The notes beneath the pieces were generated by a model. It saw only the letters and a list, made by a program, of their open reading frames with translations, did no database searches and was not told the DNA's origin. From assembly GCA_023301645.1 (NCBI GenBank), contig JALZUH010000088.1, forward strand, positions 1 to 6,741: a DNA stretch of 6,741 nucleotides. Reading direction: 5' to 3'. Each line of letters begins with the position of its first letter. Position 1 is the stretch's first letter. The DNA is from Akkermansiaceae bacterium. GTDB taxonomy: Bacteria > Verrucomicrobiota > Verrucomicrobiia > Verrucomicrobiales > Akkermansiaceae. Shown one piece after another: positions 1-5,199 of the stretch. The translations under genes and the position numbers were made by a program.

Positions 1-2
1 CC

Positions 3-773
3 CATCAGGGTCGAAGAGCGGCGGAGCTAAGAGGTGGAAATGCCTCATCAGGCCTGCAGTCTGAGGTTCTCAATCTAGCTGCTTACAGCACTGTGAGTGT
101 GGACTTCTGCTATATAGCGCGCGACTTGGTCGATGGTGATGAATTTAGCCTGCAAATATCTACTAATGGGGGTGGGAGCTATAGCACGGTGCAGTCATGG
201 AGAGCAGGGCGTGATTTCAATAATGAGGAATTTAAGCAGGCATCCTATGAGACTAGTGCAGCTAGCTTGACGGATAATACGTTGCTGCGCTTTAGCTGTA
301 GTGCGGCCTCGAATACACGATTTGTCTATCTGGACGATATCGTGGTCTCTGCATCTGGAAGGGGAAGCTTCCTCAGCTATGAAGACTGGCTTGGCCGCTA
401 CGCAGGCGTGGAAGATGAAGACAGCTTCCGTGATACTGATGGTGATGGCGTGGAGACTGTTCTTGAATACGTGCTTAACGGTAATGCCGATGAAGTGGAT
501 GAAGGAATACTCCCTGTAGTGGCTGTGACGGATGAGCACTTTGTTTTTTCATACCAGCGCCTCATCGACTCAGCTCATAGGGTGGATCAAGTGTTCGAAT
601 ACAGCTCAGATATGATCGAGTGGCATGCTGTGCAGGTGACAGGCGAGCAGGACGCGATGGTCAGAGTGAGCACAGGCGTAGGTGGTAATCAGGAGGTTCG
701 CATCCTAGTCGATAGGAGTGCGACAACTGAGGATTACCTCTTTGGCCGATTAAGAGTGCTAGCCCCACGCTAG
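3..773 (+). CDS. C-terminal part of a secreted or surface protein (5' end outside the window)
   Basis: The reading frame is open from the first bases of the window to TAG at 771-773, so this is the last 256 residues of a longer protein; the internal GTG at 93 is not taken as the start. Residues about 1-118 look like the end of a beta-sandwich (MAM or concanavalin-like): alternating hydrophobic strands, 'FSLQISTNGG', and a closing 'FVYLDDIVVSA'. Next comes a short segment 'DTDGDGVETVLEYVLNG' (about 144-160), resembling the Asp-rich calcium-binding loops of thrombospondin type 3 or dockerin-like repeats. A final beta-rich stretch of about 95 residues contains 'YSSDMIEWHAV'. This order is common in large exported proteins of Verrucomicrobiota. 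No PEP-CTERM, LPXTG or other sorting tail is visible; the protein stops at 'LRVLAPR'. Any catalytic domain, and so the function, lies upstream and is unseen. Confidence 0.85.
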   Translation, partial: HQGRRAAELRGGNASSGLQSEVLNLAAYSTVSVDFCYIARDLVDGDEFSLQISTNGGGSYSTVQSWRAGRDFNNEEFKQASYETSAASLTDNTLLRFSCSAASNTRFVYLDDIVVSASGRGSFLSYEDWLGRYAGVEDEDSFRDTDGDGVETVLEYVLNGNADEVDEGILPVVAVTDEHFVFSYQRLIDSAHRVDQVFEYSSDMIEWHAVQVTGEQDAMVRVSTGVGGNQEVRILVDRSATTEDYLFGRLRVLAPR

Positions 774-904
774 CCGCATGGCTACTAGCGCGTTATAAAT
801 TCTCTAGAGGATTATAACTGTGAACTCTCTGAAACTGTGATTAGATGTGAGGTAACAAAAAGGAAGGGTTTCTAATCCTTCTGCTAAACCAACATTATCA
901 AATC
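774..904. other. Intergenic region with weak inverted repeats
   Basis: This spacer separates the secreted-protein end from the small Ala-rich gene. Three weak structures are visible. TAGCC-GCAT-GGCTA (771-784) overlaps the stop codon. The near-perfect AT-rich palindrome AATTCTCTAGAGGATT lies at 798-813. A seven-pair hairpin with two G-T pairs, GGAAGGG/TCCTTCT, lies at 862-868 and 876-882 in the probable leader of the next gene. None is followed by a T tract, so none is called a terminator. No convincing -35/-10 pair was found, and there is no Shine-Dalgarno sequence before the ATG at 905. Confidence 0.4.
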
Positions 905-1321
905 ATGGAAACAGAAAATAATCATTCAGAGAGCCAAGCAAATCAATCAAGCCAAGCTAATGAAGCTAAACAGCAGCGAGCTCACTTCGACTCATGCTCG
1001 GAGGCTTTTAAGGCGGGCTGTGACGCAGCTAGCGAAAAGGCTAGAGAGGCAGCGCCTAAAATAAAGAGCGCCTTAACTGAGGCGATTAATGACTTCGCCT
1101 ACAATGCAGCATATGGAGCCGTTTTTGCGGGTGCGTTTGCTAAGGAATTCGCCCCGCAGAATGTGAAGGACGCTATGGATCGTGGCTCCGCGCAAGGATT
1201 TACGGCTGGTAAGAGCGCGGCAGAGAATATGCGCGAGCGAGCTAAGGCTGCAACATCGGGCTCAGGCCCAGTCGATAGTCCAGAAAACGGCGAGCCTATT
1301 GAGCTCCCGATGATGGGCTAG
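905..1321 (+). CDS. Small Ala-rich hypothetical protein (138 aa)
   Basis: I do not recognise the family. The protein has three parts. Residues 1-28 are polar and rich in Asn, Gln and Ser, with 'SQAN' twice (10-13 and 16-19). Residues about 29-115 are Ala-rich and likely helical. The tail 116-138 is rich in Gly, Pro, Ser and Glu and looks disordered. Within the helical part the pattern F-x-A-G-x-x-A-A occurs twice (35-42 and 99-106), flanking a small-residue stretch 'NAAYGAVFAGAFAKE' (67-81) that might pack against a partner or a membrane. There is no signal peptide or clear transmembrane helix. The ATG at 905 follows an AT-rich leader with no Shine-Dalgarno match. A strong terminator begins about 30 bases after the stop, so the gene probably forms its own unit or ends one. 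The coding call rests on the uninterrupted frame, protein-like composition and the matching terminator. Confidence 0.8.
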   Translation: METENNHSESQANQSSQANEAKQQRAHFDSCSEAFKAGCDAASEKAREAAPKIKSALTEAINDFAYNAAYGAVFAGAFAKEFAPQNVKDAMDRGSAQGFTAGKSAAENMRERAKAATSGSGPVDSPENGEPIELPMMG

Positions 1322-1352
1322 CGTATCAATTTTTGATCGGTAATTAAGTGTG

Positions 1353-1391
1353 TATCGTCACCTCAGTAATGGGGGGTGGCGATATTTTTTT
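1353..1391 (+). terminator. Rho-independent terminator after the 138-aa gene
   Basis: TATCGTCACC (1353-1362) pairs with GGTGGCGATA (1375-1384): ten pairs, one of them G-T, closing a 12-base loop. Seven T residues follow directly (1385-1391). No matching A tract precedes the stem, so it acts on plus-strand transcription, that is, on the gene ending at 1321. Confidence 0.85.
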
Positions 1392-1408
1392 GGAGTATGC
1401 GAAGGGGG

Positions 1409-1425
1409 ATGATCAATGTGATCAT
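1409..1425. repeat. Perfect 7-bp inverted repeat between convergent genes
   Basis: ATGATCA-ATG-TGATCAT forms a perfect inverted repeat with a 3-base centre; it also holds two direct copies of TGATCA. It lies between the plus-strand terminator and the end of the minus-strand gene (stop at 1451). On the minus strand it is followed by CCCCCTT, not a T run, so it is a poor intrinsic terminator. It may be a structure protecting the transcript 3' end, a protein site, or chance. Confidence 0.4.
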
Positions 1426-1450
1426 GATGACATGCCTCTTATGAACGTCG

Positions 1451-1900
1451 CTATGAGGTCTGTAGGGTGGATAGCCCAGGGGCGAATCCTGATGGCTGGA
1501 ACGGCGGTATTTCTCCACCTGCTTGCTGGATGATGAGCGCTACGATCGTGCAGCAATTACCGTAGCCAGAGAAGCTGGGAAATAGGCCGCTGTATTTGAG
1601 CTTTTTATGCATCGAGTGCTTCACCTCGCGTCCCGCTGCAATGACGGCTTGTGCCCATTGGTTACAGTCCATGCCGTGAGGGGCTTGGATGATGATTTCA
1701 CCGCGGGTGGCGGTCTTATGGTAGTCTCTTTTTAGGTTTTCTGCGACGCCGAGTAGTTTATTCACCTTGGCACCAGAGAAGGTCACTTTCACACCCTCAG
1801 CTGGGTGGATTTCGAGCCACACATGAGTTCCCCTTCCGAGGAAAGAGCCCATTGCCTGATGACTTTTCATGATGACCATTGTAGATGTATGATTGCTCAT
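1451..1900 (-). CDS. Small protein, possible permuted papain-like (NlpC/P60 or LRAT-like) cysteine hydrolase
   Basis: This 149-residue protein has no family I can name with certainty. An early His sits in a beta-like stretch 'GTHVWLEI' (His26, Glu30), and a late Asn-Cys-Cys-Thr (115-118) starts a hydrophobic helix 'IVALIIQQAGG'. His first and Cys second, with Cys at a helix start after 'GYGN', is the order in circularly permuted papain-like folds (permuted NlpC/P60, LRAT, PPPDE). I infer such a fold, with His26 and Cys116 or Cys117 as the candidate dyad. The middle has 'FSGAKVNKLLGV' (41-52) and 'APHGMDCNQWAQAVI' (73-87). No signal peptide is evident, so it is probably cytoplasmic. The start is the ATG at 1900; Met8 and Met11 are possible later starts, and no Shine-Dalgarno decides between them. 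It lies 59 bases after the flavoprotein stop on the same strand, so it is likely the last gene of that operon. A non-enzymatic role is possible. Confidence 0.7.
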   Translation of the reverse strand: MSNHTSTMVIMKSHQAMGSFLGRGTHVWLEIHPAEGVKVTFSGAKVNKLLGVAENLKRDYHKTATRGEIIIQAPHGMDCNQWAQAVIAAGREVKHSMHKKLKYSGLFPSFSGYGNCCTIVALIIQQAGGEIPPFQPSGFAPGLSTLQTS

Positions 1901-1959
1901 AAGAGTGGTGAGCGACCATTTTTATTCCATCCAAATGCGTCGGTGGACTAAAGGGGGGC

Positions 1960-3333
1960 TTAGCTTTTGTTATAGAGCTTGATTTCACCGATGACTCTGA
2001 CTGCAGCGGCGAGTAGTGCCTCTGGGAGAGCTGGGTGGACGTGAACCATGTTTTTGAGATGACGCACGTCATTGTCGAGATGCATGAGCATCATGACAGT
2101 GTGAAGCATGGTCGAGGATTCTGGCCCAATGAGGTGGCAACCGAGGATTTGATAGGTGGCTGGGTCGACAATGAGCTTGGTGCGGGGGTAGGTGAGGCGT
2201 GTCGACATCGCTCGGGCGCTGGCAAGCCAGTCCTCGGTGACGGCGACATAGTCTTTGCCGCTGGCCTTTAGCTCACGCTCTGTGAGTCCTACGCCTGCTA
2301 CTTCTGGGTCAGAAAAGACAGCGTGTGGCATATTAAAGCCGTAATCGATGGGCTTAGTGTCACCTTTGAGTAGGTGGCCTCTGAGGTAGTTGACTTCGTA
2401 GGCGGCGGCGTGTTGTAGCTGGTGTCTGCCTGAGACGTCTCCTACTGAGTAGACTCCTGAGACATTAGTTTGGAGGTGTTGGTCACTTGGGATGAAGCCT
2501 CGATTCGTTCGTTCGATAGAGGTGTTTTCAAGTCCTAGCTCAGAGGTGTTAGGCGTGCGGCCGATGGCGTAGAGTAGCGCGTCGACTCGAAGCTCGGCGC
2601 TTGCATCGCTGCTAAGTTGGAGCTGGAACTCGTCGTCGCTATACTGGGCATCTGAGATGGTCGTGCGGTAATGGACGGTGACATTCTTGGCGAATTCTTC
2701 TGCGAAGATAGCCGCTATGTCGTCGTCTTCCTGGGGTAAGAGGCGCTCACCTCGGACGAGTAAGTGAGTTTCTACACCGACGGCTTCGAAGAAATTCGCT
2801 AGCTCACAGGCGATGAAACCACCTCCGACAATGGCGATAGACTTGGGAACCTTACCTTTGAGTGGAAATAAGTCGTTACTCGTCCAGACGGGTAGGTCTG
2901 GGAAGGGTGTGGGGCTCGGCTGAGCACCTGTGGCGATAATGATGTTCTTTGCTGTTAGCTTTTCTCCACTAACCTCGACGGTGTGGTCATCGATGAATGC
3001 TCCTGCTCCACGGTAGAGGGTAGCACTTTCTGGCAGCCTGCTCTCGTAGCGGCCATCGACGGCGTCACTCCAGCTATTGGTTTCACGGAATATCTGCTCA
3101 ATATTAACTTCGTCGAGGGTGGCAGTGATGTGGTGGCGGCGGGCTTCACGGACACGTCGTGCTGCCTCGGCGTAGCCAATGAGCAGCTTCGAGGGGACGC
3201 AGCCGCGGTTAGGGCAGGAGCCGCCTAGTCGGTCACGCTCAATGAGGGCAACAGTCTTGCCTGCCTTGGCAGCAGCGACGGCGAAGCCTGACGCGCGTCC
3301 GCCGCCGATAACGATGAAGTCGTAGGTTTTCAT
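1960..3333 (-). CDS. FAD-dependent pyridine nucleotide-disulfide oxidoreductase, mycothione reductase-like
   Basis: A 457-residue class I flavin disulfide reductase of normal length. Visible parts in order: N-terminal FAD-binding loop 'GGGRASG' (10-16) with Glu32 for the ribose; redox-active Cys40 and Cys45 in 'GGSCPNRGCVPSK'; 'IIIATGAQP' (131-139); a second nucleotide-binding loop 'GGGFIACE' (170-177) followed by 'LLVRGERLL' (191-199), whose Arg residues suggest NADPH over NADH; second FAD contact 'YSVGDVSG' (295-302); and the C-terminal dimer domain with the catalytic pair His433 and Glu438 in 'HPALPE'. The enzyme should pass electrons from NAD(P)H through FAD to a disulfide substrate in the cytoplasm. 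Layout and the segments around 'GFIAxELA' and 'HPALPE' recall mycobacterial mycothione reductase, but mycothiol is known from actinobacteria, so the real substrate is open. Automated labels may read dihydrolipoyl dehydrogenase or mercuric reductase. The start is ATG at 3333, where FAD-domain homology begins; it lies 43 bases after the preceding stop. Confidence 0.95.
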   Translation of the reverse strand: MKTYDFIVIGGGRASGFAVAAAKAGKTVALIERDRLGGSCPNRGCVPSKLLIGYAEAARRVREARRHHITATLDEVNIEQIFRETNSWSDAVDGRYESRLPESATLYRGAGAFIDDHTVEVSGEKLTAKNIIIATGAQPSPTPFPDLPVWTSNDLFPLKGKVPKSIAIVGGGFIACELANFFEAVGVETHLLVRGERLLPQEDDDIAAIFAEEFAKNVTVHYRTTISDAQYSDDEFQLQLSSDASAELRVDALLYAIGRTPNTSELGLENTSIERTNRGFIPSDQHLQTNVSGVYSVGDVSGRHQLQHAAAYEVNYLRGHLLKGDTKPIDYGFNMPHAVFSDPEVAGVGLTERELKASGKDYVAVTEDWLASARAMSTRLTYPRTKLIVDPATYQILGCHLIGPESSTMLHTVMMLMHLDNDVRHLKNMVHVHPALPEALLAAAVRVIGEIKLYNKS

Positions 3334-3376
3334 GGTGGAGCTGGGGTGGTGGTTTTTTGGAGTTACTTCTTGGTGC

Positions 3377-5029
3377 TTACGCGCTGAGGATGCGACTTGC
3401 CCAGACTTGGATGAGGTCGATGACGTAGTTGGAGTCTTTCTCTTCGGTGAGGAGGTGGTCGGCTCCTGTGAGTGAGATGAAGGACTTAGGATGATGTAGC
3501 GCTGAGTAGATGTTCCCTGCATTCTCAAGCGGCACGGTGGTGTCATCTGGTGAGTGCATGATGAGGGTTTCGATGCCGCTTAGTTTGAAGAGCTCTTCTT
3601 TCTGATGATGATTATCAAGGTCATCGAGGAATCGCTTACCAATGGTGAAGGAGCGGCCAGCGAGTTTGACCTCGGCGGTGCCTTCATTCTGGATGGTATC
3701 GAGGTGGTCTTCAAATAAATGGGTGACGTGGCCGGGGTCAGCTGGTGCCCCTATGGTGGCAACAGCCTTGATCTCTTCAATTTGGCCAGAGGCAGCGAGC
3801 ACGGCAGCACCTCCCAGTGAGTGGCCGACGAGTAGTTGCGGTGCTTGGTGATTGGTTCTGAGCCAGTTGGCTGCAGCGCTTAGGTCGTCGACATTGGTCA
3901 GGAAGGATGATCCTTCGAATTTACCAGCTGATTTACCAAGCCCTGAAAAATCAATACGTAAGATAGCAATGCCTTTTTGGGCGAGCCCTTTGGATATTCT
4001 TGGCCCAGGGAGGAAGTCCTTGCCGCAGGTGAAGCAATGCGCAAAAATTGCGTAACCAAGGATATTTCCTTCAGGGATTTCTAATACACCTGCGAGGTTA
4101 CCAGATGAGCCTGGGATGGTTACAGGATTTGAGCCTGCTGAGAGGCGGGCTTGTGCTGGGGTGGATGGCGTTGCTTGTCCCGCTGTAATGAATGCTTTCT
4201 GAGGTGCTAGATCAGCTGCTAAAGCGCTGCCGACAGCACCATCTCTGGCGACAAAGAGGAGGGCTAGGAGCATGGCTCGGGCTGAGGTGTCGCCACCAGC
4301 GCGGCCGTTCTCATCCATTGCAGAGGAGAAGGTGGCGCCCGGTCTGAGAGCTAGATAGATGGTCAGTGGGAATGCTTCGGGTAAGTGGCAGGTGAGGCCG
4401 AAGTTAGCTGCTACGGCGAGCATATCTGCACCCTGTGAAATAGCTGTGTTGACGTGGGTCTTAGTCAGTAGTTTCTGATAGTTGCCAATCTCACTTGCAG
4501 CGAGAAATGCGTCTTTGAAGCTTTGGCCTTTTTCGATGGCGAGGGTGGCGTGAACGAAGAATTCGGCTGCGTCAGCAACACCGACATCTCCATGTGTGAG
4601 CATGGCTTGTGTTCGAGCTGCCGCGGTTTTTTGCTCATCAGAGATGTCTAAGTCCATGATCGAGGCGAGGCGGGATGCTCCAGCGAGGTCATTTGAGCCT
4701 GATGGCTGGAGGCCCTTGTTACTAATGGTTTCCTTGGTCGCACCATCCATATAGCCGTCGTAGTTGGCCATGCCTGCTAGCCAGTCTTGGCGCCAGCCAG
4801 CTTCATCAAAGCCATTTCGACTTTCGATGGATTGGGAGAGGAGGACCATTTGGTCTCCTAGGTGGGTCAGCTGGCCTGCTGATCTATTCGGGTGGTAGCT
4901 ACTTTGTGGTGCGGTGAACTCGGTGATTCCTTCTGAGTAAACGCGAGCTAGTTTGTCCTGATTGTAGACCCAGTGTGGGCCAAGTGAGAGGGCGTCAGCA
5001 ACGGTGGCGGCTTGTAGGTAAGGTTTCAT
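3377..5029 (-). CDS. Fusion of ADP-ribosylglycohydrolase-like domain and OsmC-associated-type alpha/beta hydrolase
   Basis: This 550-residue protein has two domains. Residues 1 to about 275 resemble the ADP-ribosylglycohydrolase family: 'ADALSLGPHWVY' (11-22), 'HLGDQ' (57-61), 'YDGYMDGATKET' (90-101), 'NDLAGASR' (113-120) and 'GGDTSARA' (245-252). The canonical TDDT and DTDT metal-binding motifs are changed to LGDQ and DTSA, so dinuclear metal binding, and hydrolysis of ADP-ribose bonds, is uncertain. An Ala/Ser/Pro-rich linker (about 276-305) follows. Residues 306-550 are an alpha/beta hydrolase with a complete triad: Ser404 in 'GHSLGG', Asp496 in 'HSPDDTTVP', His525 in 'GADHLL'. The stretches 'FAHCFTCGKDF' and 'ATIGAPADPGHVTHLF' match the hydrolase usually found at the N-terminus of hydrolase-OsmC bifunctional proteins; here no OsmC domain follows. 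No signal peptide is seen. I chose ATG at 5029, where the domain begins, over an in-frame TTG at 5065. It is the first gene of the probable operon with the flavoprotein. Confidence 0.93.
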   Translation of the reverse strand: MKPYLQAATVADALSLGPHWVYNQDKLARVYSEGITEFTAPQSSYHPNRSAGQLTHLGDQMVLLSQSIESRNGFDEAGWRQDWLAGMANYDGYMDGATKETISNKGLQPSGSNDLAGASRLASIMDLDISDEQKTAAARTQAMLTHGDVGVADAAEFFVHATLAIEKGQSFKDAFLAASEIGNYQKLLTKTHVNTAISQGADMLAVAANFGLTCHLPEAFPLTIYLALRPGATFSSAMDENGRAGGDTSARAMLLALLFVARDGAVGSALAADLAPQKAFITAGQATPSTPAQARLSAGSNPVTIPGSSGNLAGVLEIPEGNILGYAIFAHCFTCGKDFLPGPRISKGLAQKGIAILRIDFSGLGKSAGKFEGSSFLTNVDDLSAAANWLRTNHQAPQLLVGHSLGGAAVLAASGQIEEIKAVATIGAPADPGHVTHLFEDHLDTIQNEGTAEVKLAGRSFTIGKRFLDDLDNHHQKEELFKLSGIETLIMHSPDDTTVPLENAGNIYSALHHPKSFISLTGADHLLTEEKDSNYVIDLIQVWASRILSA

Positions 5030-5122
5030 TTTGATTATGAGGGATTGTGGGAGACAATATTTCAAGAACTTTTTAAAGGTCTAGGTGATTAGGTAGGTGG
5101 GATTCTGGTATGAATATAAGTG

Positions 5123-5138
5123 ATGATAATCATGAATA
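5123..5138. promoter_or_regulatory. Palindrome with partial Fur-box resemblance
   Basis: ATGAT-A-ATCAT (5123-5133) is a perfect five-base palindrome around one central base. Read as a 7-1-7 Fur-type site (TGATAAT-N-ATTATCA), 5124-5138 matches the left half fully and the right half at four of seven positions. It lies in the divergent space, about 20 bases upstream of the sigma-54 promoter match. It could bind a regulator of either gene. The AT-rich setting makes chance resemblance quite possible. Confidence 0.3.
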
Positions 5139-5150
5139 CTATTGTTCATT

Positions 5151-5167
5151 TTGGCATAATGCGTGCT
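5151..5167 (+). promoter_or_regulatory. Sigma-54 (-24/-12) promoter match
   Basis: TTGGCATAATGCGTGCT matches the sigma-54 consensus YTGGCACGRNNNTTGCW at all but three of its specified positions. GG at 5153-5154 and GC at 5165-5166 have the required ten-base spacing. Transcription would start near 5178, giving a leader of about 22 bases that still includes the Shine-Dalgarno sequence of the gene at 5200. Sigma-54 promoters need an activator bound upstream; I saw no clear NtrC-type site. Confidence 0.55.
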
Positions 5168-5185
5168 CAGTTATGTGTGCTTACT

Positions 5186-5190
5186 AGGAG
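5186..5190 (+). promoter_or_regulatory. Shine-Dalgarno sequence that supports the ATG at 5200
   Basis: AGGAG lies nine bases before ATG (5200-5202). It is the only clear ribosome binding site before a gene in this window; the other genes lack one. Confidence 0.75.
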
Positions 5191-5199
5191 CAGACGATA

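Noticed and set aside
195..539. Minus-strand 114-residue open frame
   Set aside because: Antisense to the secreted-protein frame, which shows coherent strand patterns and a calcium-loop motif.
774..820. Possible terminator after the secreted-protein gene
   Set aside because: The hairpins have short or AT-rich stems and no following T run.
1348..1533. Plus-strand 61-residue open frame
   Set aside because: It starts with GTG at the base of the terminator stem, runs through its T tract, and overlaps the end of the minus-strand gene; the composition does not look like a protein.
1797..2072. Minus-strand 91-residue open frame spanning the gap between two genes
   Set aside because: It overlaps both the reductase C-terminus and the next gene's start in another frame, and has no domain-like features.
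3334..3546. 71-residue N-terminal extension of the disulfide reductase frame
   Set aside because: It overlaps the end of the upstream hydrolase gene, is a low-complexity run of Ser, Thr and Pro, and precedes the point where the FAD-binding domain starts with Met at 3333.
5030..5065. TTG-initiated extension of the fusion hydrolase
   Set aside because: It adds twelve residues outside the domain, uses a rare start and has no Shine-Dalgarno; the ATG at 5029 fits the domain start.
5077..5098. Four AGGT copies close together
   Set aside because: The spacing is irregular (6, 8 and 4 bases) and the bases around them are not conserved, so no repeat-based site is supported.
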